64,000 bases of DNA from JACCXG01 sp963785755 (GTDB taxonomy: Bacteria > Acidobacteriota > Vicinamibacteria > Vicinamibacterales > 2-12-FULL-66-21): positions 496,001-560,000 of the forward strand of contig CAWAXG010000075.1 in NCBI GenBank assembly GCA_963785755.1. Direction: 5' to 3'. Below are positions 1 through 9,629 of this stretch, in pieces; positions within the stretch are counted from its first letter, which is position 1; every line of letters starts with the position of its first letter. Made by a program: the position numbers and the translations under genes. Below the pieces are notes generated by a model. The model was not told where the DNA came from and did not search any database. It saw nothing but the letters and a program-made list of their open reading frames with translations.

Positions 1-1416
1 AACCCTCCGTCCGGCGGTGACTCGTCTGGAACCGGCGATACCGTATCCGGACGGGAAAGTTTCGGCTGGACGCAGTCCGCTCAGACCGCCGCCGATCTCG
101 CCGCGTATAAATACGCGCTTTACGTCGACAACCAGCGTCGCGTCGTCGAAGGCGAGACCTGCTCGACGACGGGCGGGACCTCCGTCGAATGCTCTGCGCC
201 ACTGCCGTCGCTCGGCGCCGGAAGACATGCGTTGCAGTTGGCGGCATTCTTCATGTCGGGTGAGACGGTCGTCGAGGGAGAGCGCTCGACGGTTCTGCAA
301 GTGACCGTCGCCGGCGTGGTGGCGCCTGCCGGCGGGCAGATCGTCAAGGGCGGTTCGTTCGTGAGCTCCGACGGTCTGGGCCTCAACGCATCGATCCTGG
401 CCCGCGACCTTCTCGAACCCTCCGACCTCGCTGTTGCTCCTGACGGCCGGGTGTTCGTGGCTGAACGCGGGGGCCGCTTGCGGATCGTCGCGGAGGGCGG
501 TCCGACCGAACGATCGGAGGAGAACCTGCTGGAGGCGCTCGGAGAGACACCCGGTGCCGAGGGGACTGCTCTCCTGTCAGTGGCTCCCGCGCCGGACTTC
601 CAGACGTCAGGCGCGCTGTTCGTCGCGTATGTCGCGATCGAACGCGGACGACGCGAACTGAGCATCGTACGGCTTCGAGAGACCGCGGGCCTCCTCGGTC
701 AGGCGGCCGTCATCGCATCCCATCCAGTTGCAGCGGCCGACGCGTCAGCGCTGGTTCGGTTCGATCCGGATGGCCGGCTTCACGTTGGAATCGGATCAGG
801 ATCCGTTTCCGCCGAAGCTCAGAACCTCTCCGCGGCGTCCGGAAAAATTCTGCGCCTGCGTAACGACGGCACGACGCCCGAGGACAATCCGTCCAGTTCG
901 CCAGTCTTTTCCGCCGGCCACAGCGATCCCCGAGGGCTCGCGTGGCTGCCACAGGATCAGTCGATGTGGGAGGTCGAGCGCGCCGGCGACGGCGATGAAG
1001 TGAATCGAATCCAGACCGGCGCGAATTACGGTTGGCCGATTGCGCAGCCGGGCTCGGTTCAGTCATCCATGGCAGTAAAGATGACGCCGCCGATCCTGGT
1101 CCTGGCTCCGGGGACCGAAGCCTCCGGCCTGACCAGCGTCGCTCAGCCCGACAGTCCTCTGTTCGGCGACCTGATCGTCTCGACACTCGGCTCGCGCGAT
1201 CTGCTTCGGTTCCGATTCGAATCGAGCGGGCGGCTGCGGTTGTCGGGGCAGTTGCTCCAGGGCAGATACGGGCGCATTGCCCAGGTCGCGAGCGGACGTG
1301 ATGGCTCGCTCTACTTCATTACGGCGAACCGCGAAGAGTGGGGCGAGGGCCAGGACGTCCTCGTCCGCGTGCGCGTGCCCGCACACGAGCGCGTCCCGCC
1401 CGGGCCGCGCAACTGA
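1..1416 (+). CDS. Secreted glucose/sorbosone dehydrogenase-like beta-propeller, 5' partial
   Basis: The reading frame is open from base 1, so the gene starts outside the window; 471 residues are visible and it stops with TGA at 1414-1416. The first ~105 residues read as a fibronectin-III/bacterial-Ig-like beta domain (alternating hydrophobics, with VDNQRRVVEG and GRHALQLAAFF). From about residue 125 the sequence is a glucose/sorbosone dehydrogenase (GSDH, PQQ-type) propeller: LEPSDLAVAPDGRVFVAERG near the start, RFDPDGRLHVGIGSG in the middle and GDEVNRIQTGANYGWP later, the last being typical of this family. Family members are periplasmic or secreted quinoprotein sugar dehydrogenases, but many homologs have no proven activity, so the substrate is unknown. 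The family is clear; the enzyme function is inferred. Confidence 0.85.
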   Translation, partial: NPPSGGDSSGTGDTVSGRESFGWTQSAQTAADLAAYKYALYVDNQRRVVEGETCSTTGGTSVECSAPLPSLGAGRHALQLAAFFMSGETVVEGERSTVLQVTVAGVVAPAGGQIVKGGSFVSSDGLGLNASILARDLLEPSDLAVAPDGRVFVAERGGRLRIVAEGGPTERSEENLLEALGETPGAEGTALLSVAPAPDFQTSGALFVAYVAIERGRRELSIVRLRETAGLLGQAAVIASHPVAAADASALVRFDPDGRLHVGIGSGSVSAEAQNLSAASGKILRLRNDGTTPEDNPSSSPVFSAGHSDPRGLAWLPQDQSMWEVERAGDGDEVNRIQTGANYGWPIAQPGSVQSSMAVKMTPPILVLAPGTEASGLTSVAQPDSPLFGDLIVSTLGSRDLLRFRFESSGRLRLSGQLLQGRYGRIAQVASGRDGSLYFITANREEWGEGQDVLVRVRVPAHERVPPGPRN

Positions 1417-1432
1417 GGCAGGCGGGAATCCT

Positions 1433-1594
1433 GTGAACGCGGCTGCTCACGAATTCGAAGTCGCTTCCCGTCGCGGTCGGGCCTGGACGGTGCGGTTCGG
1501 CTCACCCACCGATCTCATCAACGAGTTCCAACGCAAGCAGGCCGCTCTTCAGGCGGAGGGCTGGCGGCCGCGCACCCTCGACAGCGGCGAGTGA
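1433..1594 (+). CDS. Small hypothetical protein (53 aa)
   Basis: This short frame begins with GTG and is preceded by a purine-rich GAGGCAGGCGGG stretch usable as a ribosome binding site. It starts 16 bases after the preceding stop. The product is a compact soluble peptide (begins MNAAAHEFEVASRRGR, ends in DSGE) with no signal peptide or membrane segment. The sequence around TDLINEFQRKQAALQAEGW looks like a beta strand followed by a helix, which favours a real gene over a chance frame. I do not recognise the family. A longer in-frame extension back to 1277 would overlap the upstream gene and reads as shadow. Confidence 0.5.
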   Translation: MNAAAHEFEVASRRGRAWTVRFGSPTDLINEFQRKQAALQAEGWRPRTLDSGE

Positions 1595-1788
1595 CTGAGC
1601 CGTTTTCTGCCTCAATTCATTGGGCAATATTTTCAGTCATCCACACCTTCGCCGGCGATGCTGACTGGCGGACTCACGAACCGCCGTTGAAAACGCGACG
1701 GATCGCGGCAGAGCTTTGCGTGGCACCTCACTTGCTCGAACTAGGTCATTAGGGTTCGAGAAATTCTGCTCTAGGGAGGAGCCAACCG

Positions 1789-3414
1789 ATGAAGTGTTTC
1801 AAGGGATGGACCATTGGGCTCGCAGCGACTGCACTGCTCGCAGCGCCCGGCGCGATTCTCGCGCAGCAGACACCACCGTCGACGCCGCCGTCGCCGAGTC
1901 GGCCTGCCGGTGCTGAAGGACAGCCTGCCGCGGCGCTGGAGCACCTGACGAAAGCGAAGACCGCCCTCGCTGACATTCCGGAGACATCGCTGACCGGTAG
2001 TGCGAGGACGCAGATCGTAGTGCTGCAGCGCCGGATCGCCGCGCTCGAGCAGACCGCGTCGAAGGAGCCCGCACCGATCAAAGCGAGCTGGTCGAGCGAC
2101 GTCGCGGCTATCGATCGAACGCTGACGGAAATGCTCGGCGGACCGAGCGCACCTCCGGCGAGCCAGCCGACCGGGACGACGGGCAGCGCCGCGCCCTCAG
2201 CCGCGAAGACGGCGGAGGGGAGCCTCGACGAAACGGCCCGCACGAAGCTTCAGGAAGTGCGCGCGCACGTAACGGCATTCGCCGCGGCCATGGGGGCAAT
2301 GAGCGGCGCCCCGTCGAGCCCGAGCGCACCTTTGAGCACCGCGGCTGCCGCAGCGGCGGCGGAGCCATCGCCCGCAGCGGCGGCGCCAGCGTCGCCTCCA
2401 GCAGCAGCACCAGCGTCGCCTCCAGCAGCAGCGCCGACACCGTCGGAGCCGGCGCAACAACCCGCGCAACCGCCGGCCGCAAGCCCCACGACTCCGCAGG
2501 GCGAGCCAACGGCGCCGGCAAAGCCCGAAGCCGCGCAGACCCAGGTTGACGCGGACGCAGTGAAGCGCCACCTGACGGCCGCCCGCGATTCGCTGAGCCA
2601 ACTGACGCAGCTGCCGGCGGCGACACAGTTGACCGGTGACGCGCGCACGCAGGTGTCGCAGCTCATCACCAACTTCAACGAGCTGATCACGACGAACAAC
2701 GAATGGCGCGCGTCGTACGCCAAGGTGCGGTCCAACCTGAACGCGCTCATCGGCGATCAGCGCACGGACGAAGCGCCGGCCACGCCGGCCGCCGGGACGC
2801 CGGGTGCCGTCGGCACGTCAGGCAGCATTGCGATTGACCCTGCGATCAAAGCGAAACTCGTCGAATTCCGCACGCACGTGCTCGAATTCGAGAAGGCCGC
2901 CGGCGGCGCCGGCTCGGCCCCATCAGCTCCGGCGAGACAGCCCGAGCCGTCTGCCGCGGCGAGCAGCACGACGACGCCCGCCGGTCCTGCGGCAACTGAG
3001 ACGTCAGCGGCCGCCAGCCCCGCAGCAACAGCTGCTGCCACCCCCACGGCGTCTGCAGCAGCATCGTCCGTGACGGGCGCGACTGGAAGCACTGCGGAAG
3101 CGCCGCGCCCAGCCGGCACCAGTGGCAGGACTCCGGCCGCTGAACCCGAGGTTCAGAGCCGTCCGACCGCGACGCCAGATCAGAGCAGCCCGGACGCCGC
3201 ATCGAAGCAGTCGGGCCACGCGGAAGCGATGCGGCACATCGAGGCGATCGAGGCGATCCTGAACGGACGCGCGTCGGATGCGAAGTCGGACAGCCCCGCC
3301 GGAACGAGCGGCCGTGCGACGAGCGCGACCAGCCTCGACCGCGCGCAGATCGAGCAGATCAAGCAGCACCTGACCGAGTTGCGGCGCGCGCTTGCACAGA
3401 GCGGCGGACGCTGA
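1789..3414 (+). CDS. Secreted Ala/Pro-rich protein with repeated helical modules
   Basis: The ATG follows a strong GGAGG 7-8 bases upstream. Residues 1-25 form a signal peptide (basic start, then GLAATALLAAPGAILA, cleavage before QQ), so the protein is exported. A related helical unit recurs: near residue 46 (LEHLTKAKTALADIP, then LTGSARTQIVVLQRRI), near residue 258 (VKRHLTAARDSLSQL, then LTGDARTQVSQLITNF), and shorter versions near 147, 355, 480 and the C-terminus (IKQHLTELRRAL). Between them are long low-complexity linkers of Ala, Pro, Ser and Thr. There are no catalytic motifs. The architecture suggests a periplasmic or surface spacer whose folded modules may bind a partner, but that is inference and I do not recognise the family. 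The gene is single and closed by a terminator directly downstream. Confidence 0.85.
   Translation: MKCFKGWTIGLAATALLAAPGAILAQQTPPSTPPSPSRPAGAEGQPAAALEHLTKAKTALADIPETSLTGSARTQIVVLQRRIAALEQTASKEPAPIKASWSSDVAAIDRTLTEMLGGPSAPPASQPTGTTGSAAPSAAKTAEGSLDETARTKLQEVRAHVTAFAAAMGAMSGAPSSPSAPLSTAAAAAAAEPSPAAAAPASPPAAAPASPPAAAPTPSEPAQQPAQPPAASPTTPQGEPTAPAKPEAAQTQVDADAVKRHLTAARDSLSQLTQLPAATQLTGDARTQVSQLITNFNELITTNNEWRASYAKVRSNLNALIGDQRTDEAPATPAAGTPGAVGTSGSIAIDPAIKAKLVEFRTHVLEFEKAAGGAGSAPSAPARQPEPSAAASSTTTPAGPAATETSAAASPAATAAATPTASAAASSVTGATGSTAEAPRPAGTSGRTPAAEPEVQSRPTATPDQSSPDAASKQSGHAEAMRHIEAIEAILNGRASDAKSDSPAGTSGRATSATSLDRAQIEQIKQHLTELRRALAQSGGR
2386..2433 (+). repeat. Two tandem 24-base units inside the Ala/Pro-rich gene
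   Basis: Two nearly identical 24-base units lie head to tail and encode a Pro-Ala-Ser-Pro-Pro-Ala-Ala-Ala style linker. This is a recent in-frame duplication within a low-complexity linker and has no independent function. Confidence 0.75.
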
Positions 3415-3442
3415 GCGCATTCGAGTCAGGAACGTCATGGAG

Positions 3443-3473
3443 AAGCCGGCTCCTTCGGGGGCCGGCTTTTTTT
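3443..3473 (+). terminator. Rho-independent terminator after the Ala/Pro-rich gene
   Basis: An 11-pair GC-rich stem (left arm from AAGCCGGC, right arm ending GCCGGCTT) encloses a TTCG tetraloop and runs into seven T residues. It lies 29 bases after the stop at 3414 and 36 bases before the next start. It is the clearest intrinsic terminator in the window. Confidence 0.93.
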
Positions 3474-3508
3474 ATTCCTGCTATGCTTCCCGGAATTTCG
3501 AGGACGTC

Positions 3509-6047
3509 ATGATCCGATCCGTGGGTAGCACCGCCATCATCCTGGCAGCGTTCCTCATCTCGATGACGGGCACGACCGAGGACCCGAGACTGCGGGAAGC
3601 CGATCTGGCCTGGGATCGCGGCGACTATCCCGCGGCATTGAACGGCTACCTCGCGCTGCTCGATTCGCCGGATGCCGATCGGCTGCTCGAACCGATTGCC
3701 CTTCAGACCGGCGAGCTCTTTCAGACGATCGAACTGACGACGGACGGAGGCGCCGCGCGTTTCTCACCGGATGGCCGCCACTTCACCTACGAGACCGGAC
3801 GCGGCGTGCGTCGCAGAACCCGGCTGGTCGCGAGCAACACACCGACGACGACCGTCGCCGAGCTGGCTGGGCATGGCGCGGTGTTCTCTCCCGATGGTGC
3901 GCGACTCGCCTACTTGAAGCTGGTGGCCACGCCCGAGATGGTGGATCTGGCGCGCGCCGCGGATGAAGCCACCGGGGCCGAGCGGACCAAGCGGCTGGCT
4001 GCGCTCGCCGATCTCACCGAAACCGCCGCTCGCATCACCATCCGCGATCTCGCCGCCGGCACCGAGCGCGAGATCGACGTCGGGCGCAGAAAGAATGCCC
4101 TGCTCCTTGGCGCCGACGGCGTGGTGCTGTTCACGGGAAGCGACGGAACTGGAGCCGATCAAATCCATCTGGTCACCGATCTGCGCAGCCCGACGGCGTT
4201 GACCTCGGGCGAACCCGACAAGATTCTCGGCGAGATGAACGCGACGGGCACGGCGGCCCTGTTCACGCATCGCGTGCAGGCCGGCCGCGGGCGCGGAGCC
4301 GCTGCCCCTCCGCGCTTCGGGATCGTGACCCTGCCTCAGGGGATGGTGGCGCTCATGACCGGATCGGCGCCGGCGATGTCGGCCGACGGCCGCAGCGTCG
4401 CGTACGTCAGCCGGGTCGACCAGCAGTTCCGGCTGATGCAGGCACCGCTCGGCGCTCCTGATGCGGGCGCGGCCGCGCGGGCGGGGTCCGAGCGGATCGA
4501 CGCGCCGGCATGGTCGCGCGATGGCAACCGGATCGCCTTTCAGATGATGAGCGCCGACGACTGGGAGCTGCACGTCATCGGCCGCGATGGAACCGCCGAG
4601 ACGCGGATCACCCGCGAGATACAGCACGATCTGCTGCCGCGATTCCTCAGCGACTCCCGATTGCTCGGCGTCGTCGGCGAGGCGCGGCATCGCCGGTCGT
4701 ATCTGTACGATCTCGCCAGTAATACCCGGATCCGCCTCTTCCACAACAACACGGTTCGGACGATTGCGCCCGAGTACCTGTGGGCGCCGAGCCCCGACGG
4801 CACGAAGCTCCTGATCGTCGCCGAGCGCGACGGCGACACGGTGTCTCTCGAGCGTGGCGTCTACCTGATGGACCTGACCAGCAAGGTGAGCACAGCCGAC
4901 GTGCGGGCGCGGATCCGATCGAGCCTTACTGCTGAAGAAGCTCTTCGCGCCAGAGGGAAGCGCCTGTACGCGCCGATCGCGGACGCCGTCAGGCGGGTCG
5001 TGTCCGAGGCCTCCGTCAGCCGCATCTTCGGGTACGAGAAGGCGCTGTTCGACTTCGATTCGAAGCACGTCTCGCGTCCTGGCAACAAGCTGGCATCCGA
5101 GTACCTGTTCAACACCTACAAATCATTCGGGTACGAGCCGGAGTATCAGTGGTTCTCGGGACGCGGCGTGCTCGGCGGCCAGACCGCGAACGTGCTCGCC
5201 ACGTTGAAAGGCACGGTCAATCCCGAGCTGGTCTACGTCGTGAGCAGCCATTTCGATTCGGTCGCGGGCGGCCCGGGGGCCGACGACGATTCGTCGGGGA
5301 CCGCGGCGCTCCTCGAAGCGTCGCGGATCCTGGCGAAGCATCCGCAGCCGGCCACCATCGTGTTCGCGTCGTTCACCGGAGAGGAGTCAGGATTACTGGG
5401 AAGCCGTGAGTTCGTGCGCCGTGCGGTGGCCGACAGGATGCAGGTCGTCGGCGCGCTGAACAACGACATGGTCGGCTGGGCCAACGATCATCGCCTCGAC
5501 AACACGATCCGCTACTCCAATCCGGGTATCCGTGATGTCCAGCACGCGGCCGCGATGCAGTTCAGCAGCCTGATCACCTACGACGCGCTGTACTTCAAGG
5601 GCACGGACGCCAACGCCTACTACGAAGCGTGGGGAGACATCGTCGGCGGCATTGGATCGTATCCGGTGCTTGGCAGCCCGCATTACCACCAGCCGCATGA
5701 CACGCTCGACACGATCAATCACCAGCTCGTGACGGAGGTCGCGAAGACGACAGCGGCCACGCTCATGCTGCTCGCGTCGAGCCCGTCGCGCGTCGCGGAC
5801 TTGAAGATCGACGGGCGATCAGGACGGCGCGGCCACGGTGACGTGGACGGCCAGCCGCGAAAAGGGCGTCACCGGGTATATCGTCGCCTGGGGACCGCCG
5901 GACAAGCCGGAATCGCAGCAGCTGCGCGTGTCCAGGCCGGGCGCCACGATCAAGGCGCCGCCGGGCTCGCTAATCTCGGTGAAGGCGGTCAACGACAAGG
6001 GGCTCGAGAGCTGGGACTGGGCGCGCGTCAGAATTGAAAGTAGATGA
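3509..6047 (+). CDS. Exported M28 metallopeptidase with N-terminal propeller (tail frameshifted)
   Basis: The ATG at 3509 gives a signal-anchor (SVGSTAIILAAFLISMTG) and has GAGG upstream; an earlier in-frame ATG would run through the terminator. Residues ~75-430 contain WD40/PD40-like blades (FSPDGRHFTYE, SADGRSVAYVS, WSRDGNRIAFQ). The C-terminal ~330 residues are a family M28 peptidase: SSHFDS with GADDDSSG near residue 577 supply His and Asp zinc ligands, and FTGEESGLLGS near 623 supplies the catalytic Glu pair. The frame runs on to 6037, but after ~5815 the product becomes Arg/Gly-rich nonsense. The +1 frame (from about DQDGAATVTW to the stop at 6047) restores a fibronectin-III-like tail. 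The peptidase core is intact. The probable role is extracytoplasmic aminopeptidase activity; substrates are unknown. Confidence 0.88.
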
Positions 6048-7485
6048 AATCGAGCGACGCGCGACTGCGCAGGACCAGAATGGCCGCGAAGGCCGCGCCG
6101 CACGCGAGCCCCTGCAGCACCATGCGGGGCCAGACGCCGGACACGACCGGCGCCGGTTGACGGACGCCAGCGGCATCGCGGTGCCATTCGACCCAGATGC
6201 TCTGGATCGACAGCGGGATCGAATAGACGAACGCCAGCAGGAACAGGTACAGCCCGGTGTTCGTATCCTGCGCGCTTGCAGCGAACGGCGACAGCCGGAG
6301 GTCCCGCACGATCGCCGCCAGCTCGGTCTCGCGAAACAGCAGCCAGCCAATCAGCGTCAGCACGAACATGCCCGCGGTCTGCGCCACGATCGCCAGCCGT
6401 GCGACGGAACGGGGCCATCCGGCCGCGGCCACCGGCGCCGCTGGTCTGAGAATCCGCCGCGCGCGCGTGAGGGCGAGCAGCACACCGTGGTACGCGCCCC
6501 ACAACACGTAGTTCCAGCTCGCGCCGTGCCACAGGCCCGACAGGAGAAACGTGATGAGAATGTTGCGCACCCACTTCCCCTCACCGGCCTTCGAGCCGCC
6601 GAGCGGGATGTAGACGTAATCGCGGAACCAGGTCGACAACGAGATGTTCCAGCGGCGCCAGAAGTCGGCCGGCGACCGGGCGAGGTACGGGTGATCGAAG
6701 TTCTCCGTCAGCTCGAACCCCAGCCAGCGTGACGTCCCGCGCGCAATGTCCGTGTAAGCGGAAAAGTCCGCGTAGATCTGAATCGCGAACGCGAACACGC
6801 CCGCCCAGAGGATCGGAAACGACGGGTCGCCGAGAGCAAACACCTTGTTGGCGATGACGCCGACGTTGTCCGCGATGACGAGCTTCTTGACGAAGCCCCA
6901 GCAGATCAGGCCAAAACCGCTTCGTGCCTTCTCCGCCGAGAAACGCCGCGGCTCCTCGACCTGGGGCAGCAGGAACGAAGCGCGCTGGATCGGCCCGGCG
7001 ACCAGGTGCGGAAAGAACGAGACGAACGTCGCCAGGTTCAAGAGGCTGCGGCGCGCCCGGAGCTCACCCTTGTACACGTCAATCGTGTAGCTCATCGCCT
7101 GGAACGTGTAGAAGGAAATCCCGACGGGCAGCAGCACGCGCAGCGTCGGCTTGTCGAGCGCGAGCCCGGTCGAGGCCAGCACCGCGTGCACGTTGTCGAC
7201 GAAGAAATTGAAGTACTTGAAGAACCCGAGCAGCCCGAAGTTCGTGACGATGCTGAGCCAGAGAAACTTCTTCCGATGCGCCGGCATGGCCTCCATGCCG
7301 CGGGCGGCGCAATAGTCGATGACGGTCGACGTCGCGATGAGGATCAGGAACCAGGGGTGGACGTAGCCGTAGAAGAAGTAACTGCCCGCAAACAGCAGCA
7401 CGTTCTGCGCGCGATGCGGCAGCAGCCAGTAAAGTGCGGTGAACGCCGCGAAGAAGATGACGAAGTCGAGGCTGTGGAAGATCAC
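6028..7485 (-). CDS. MBOAT-family O-acyltransferase (AlgI-like)
   Basis: This 485-residue polytopic membrane protein matches the AlgI/DltB branch of the MBOAT family in length and motifs. LVAGPIQR lies near residue 162, FWRRWNISLSTWFRDYVYIPLGG starts at 275, and the conserved His is in LSGLWHGASWNYVLWG (H320). Known members move acetyl groups across the inner membrane onto alginate, peptidoglycan or teichoic acid. The start overlaps the stop of the upstream SGNH-like gene by four bases, so the pair is translationally coupled; AlgI-type MBOATs normally work with such a periplasmic SGNH partner. The 3' end overlaps the tail of the convergent M28 gene by 20 bases. The acceptor is unknown; an exopolysaccharide is the most likely inference. 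Confidence 0.9.
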   Translation of the reverse strand: MIFHSLDFVIFFAAFTALYWLLPHRAQNVLLFAGSYFFYGYVHPWFLILIATSTVIDYCAARGMEAMPAHRKKFLWLSIVTNFGLLGFFKYFNFFVDNVHAVLASTGLALDKPTLRVLLPVGISFYTFQAMSYTIDVYKGELRARRSLLNLATFVSFFPHLVAGPIQRASFLLPQVEEPRRFSAEKARSGFGLICWGFVKKLVIADNVGVIANKVFALGDPSFPILWAGVFAFAIQIYADFSAYTDIARGTSRWLGFELTENFDHPYLARSPADFWRRWNISLSTWFRDYVYIPLGGSKAGEGKWVRNILITFLLSGLWHGASWNYVLWGAYHGVLLALTRARRILRPAAPVAAAGWPRSVARLAIVAQTAGMFVLTLIGWLLFRETELAAIVRDLRLSPFAASAQDTNTGLYLFLLAFVYSIPLSIQSIWVEWHRDAAGVRQPAPVVSGVWPRMVLQGLACGAAFAAILVLRSRASLDFIYFQF

Positions 7486-8579
7486 TGCTGAAACAGCGGC
7501 CGGAGGCGTTCGTAGAAGAGCGTCGTGTAGCGATCCCGCGCCTCACGGGCAATGTGATCGCCGTCCTCGTACATGTCGAGGGTCATGGCCGGATCCCCGG
7601 TGTCGTCGCGAAACACCCCGCCGCGCGCTTCGATGTACTCCCGGAGATCCGCGACGTAGCGCGTGAGGGCATCGGACTGCACCGGCGGCTGACCGCCAAT
7701 CGGACGCCGCTGCACGCGCACGAAGCAGAGCGTGAGACCGGCGCGCGTCGCATCCCGCAGCATCAACGGCAGGACCGACCGGTTGACGACGGCATCGAAG
7801 TCGGTCCCGGGATCCACGGCCATGTCGGCGGCTTCCATCACGCGAAGATGTCCCAGCCCGAACCTGGCGTTGGCCTCCGTCAGCATCTCCGCCTGCCGCC
7901 GGCGCGATGAGGTGATCCAGGTGACCGGCGCCCGGGTCATCGCAGGTTCGACGACGCGTCGCGCACGATCGCCGGCGTAGAGCCGCTCGACGATGTCGTG
8001 TATCCCGTACCAGGGGCCTTCGAGAACGGATCCGACCACCGCGTTCAGCTCGTCTTCCCTGTCGGACGCGACCGAGTCGAGCGACCAGCGGAACTGTTCA
8101 TCGAGCCGGAACATCGTGTCGGTCAGATTGGTGTCTCGGAAAAAGATGAAAACGACCCGCGGCCGGATGCCGCTGGCAATGACCCAGTTCTTGAGCGCGA
8201 GATACCAGAAGGCCGGCCCCGACCCGGCCTGGAGGAGCGGCGCGACCGAGCGTCCCGACAGCTGCGCCAGCACGCGCTCGTTGATGCGCGTGCCCGCCAT
8301 CGAGTCGCCAATCACGACATACGCCGGATTCATGTTGCGCAGCTCGGGGATCCGGTGGGCGTGGAAGGCATGGCCACGCCTCCCTTCGAACACCGGCAGG
8401 TATTCCAGGCGCGGCGGGCCGTCCTCGGATGAGCGCTGCAGGACGGCAATCGACAGCGGCACCAGCAGCGTCAAGAAGACGACGCCGAGGAGCTCGATGA
8501 CGGGAAGGCGGGAGGATTCCGCGCGAGAGGGGCCGGGAGGCGCGGGTCCGTCCGGCGGTGTCGCTGCTGGCTTCGACAT
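7482..8579 (-). CDS. Membrane-anchored SGNH/AlgJ-like protein, MBOAT partner
   Basis: The 365-residue protein has a Pro-rich cytoplasmic start, one transmembrane helix at ~26-48 (IELLGVVFLTLLVPLSIAV) and an extracytoplasmic domain. VIGDSMAG at residues 89-96 is the SGNH block I with Ser92 as nucleophile. The segment DGDH at 339-342 near the C-terminus fits the catalytic Asp-x-x-His arrangement of block V. Its neighbour is an MBOAT acyltransferase, overlapping by 4 bases. Together they match the usual two-component surface-polysaccharide acetylation machine, in which the MBOAT exports acetyl and the SGNH protein transfers it. Primary-sequence similarity to AlgJ/AlgX is low, so the assignment rests on motifs and context. 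Confidence 0.72.
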   Translation of the reverse strand: MSKPAATPPDGPAPPGPSRAESSRLPVIELLGVVFLTLLVPLSIAVLQRSSEDGPPRLEYLPVFEGRRGHAFHAHRIPELRNMNPAYVVIGDSMAGTRINERVLAQLSGRSVAPLLQAGSGPAFWYLALKNWVIASGIRPRVVFIFFRDTNLTDTMFRLDEQFRWSLDSVASDREDELNAVVGSVLEGPWYGIHDIVERLYAGDRARRVVEPAMTRAPVTWITSSRRRQAEMLTEANARFGLGHLRVMEAADMAVDPGTDFDAVVNRSVLPLMLRDATRAGLTLCFVRVQRRPIGGQPPVQSDALTRYVADLREYIEARGGVFRDDTGDPAMTLDMYEDGDHIAREARDRYTTLFYERLRPLFQQ

Positions 8580-8591
8580 CGATGCGCTGTT

Positions 8592-9629
8592 TCAGCGGCC
8601 TCCTATACGCTGGAGCCCACCGGCGAAGTACTCCGCCGCGACGCGAAGACGCGTTGGTGTCGCCTCGGCGACGGCGTACCACTCGTGATCCGGTCCGGAC
8701 ATCTGGAAAATCCAGTACAGACGGTTGTTCGCCACGATCTGGCCCAGCGGGAGCATATAAGACACCGTATTGCGGTCGCAGTACATCACAGCAGCCTTGA
8801 GTTGTGCCTTCACCTTGGTCTGCTTCTCGTCGTGAAGGATCCAGCCGCTGATGAACGTCTCGAGGCCGCAGCCCTCGTCCTTCGCTTGCGGTGGATACTT
8901 CTTCACCGCCTCGACATAAGAGACGCGTATATCAGACCCAGGGAGGGCGGTGATGTACCACGCTTCGGGCTCGGCTTCGACCCGGGCGCGCGCGATCCGG
9001 TCGAGCGGGTGGCGCCAGCCTGTATTCCCGCGGAGGCTGGCCACCGTCCGCTCCTCCGCGTCGTTCAGCTCTGCCCGGACGCGCTGGAGCAGCTGGCGCC
9101 CAGCCGCCGATGAGAGACTCACCCGCGAAATCGCCTTGATGTCGGCGTCGCCACCGATGGCCAGGCCGACCTTTGGAAACGCGACGGCGAACGGCGGCAC
9201 TTTCACCGGTTCGGGCGCCCGATCCGTCCGCAGACCAAAGCGGCGCTCCGCGCCGACCAGAAACATCGTCGGGGCAACGGTCTTGAAAGCCTGACGAGCC
9301 CCGCCGTCGGGCGGGAAGACGCTCCACTGCTGCGGTTCGCCGCCGCCCCACCAGTCACGCGGAATCGACGCGGTACTGACCGGCAGCTCGCGCCCGAACA
9401 GATCACCCGGCCATGAGGCTTTCCAGCCCTCACCGTCGAAGGACGCGAACGGCAGCAGCACGCCATCGGCGCGCAGCACGCCGAGATTGAAGGGCTTCGC
9501 GCGTTCCTGTTCGCCGTTCGCATCGCGCGGCGGCGATGCCGCCAGCGGCGCCATCGTGGCCAGCGCTGCCGCCGTCATGACGGCGACCGACCTCCACATG
9601 ACACGGCAGCGCAGGCCCATGATCGTCAT
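8592..9629 (-). CDS. Secreted protein of unknown function (345 aa)
   Basis: An N-terminal signal peptide (MWRSVAVMTAAALATMAPLAA) indicates export. The rest is a soluble domain with many aromatic and beta-prone segments (WKASWPGDLFGRELPV, EAWYITALPGSDIRV, LYWIFQMSGPDHEWYAVAE) and three Cys residues, two near the middle of the C-terminal half. I do not recognise the family. It may start at the first ATG (9629) or at the ATG ten codons later, which begins the more typical signal peptide. The first ATG overlaps the VOC gene stop by four bases, and the SGNH gene starts 12 bases downstream, so it belongs to the same transcript as the MBOAT/SGNH pair. A role in surface polysaccharide maturation is possible from context only. 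Confidence 0.75.
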   Translation of the reverse strand: MTIMGLRCRVMWRSVAVMTAAALATMAPLAASPPRDANGEQERAKPFNLGVLRADGVLLPFASFDGEGWKASWPGDLFGRELPVSTASIPRDWWGGGEPQQWSVFPPDGGARQAFKTVAPTMFLVGAERRFGLRTDRAPEPVKVPPFAVAFPKVGLAIGGDADIKAISRVSLSSAAGRQLLQRVRAELNDAEERTVASLRGNTGWRHPLDRIARARVEAEPEAWYITALPGSDIRVSYVEAVKKYPPQAKDEGCGLETFISGWILHDEKQTKVKAQLKAAVMYCDRNTVSYMLPLGQIVANNRLYWIFQMSGPDHEWYAVAEATPTRLRVAAEYFAGGLQRIGGR

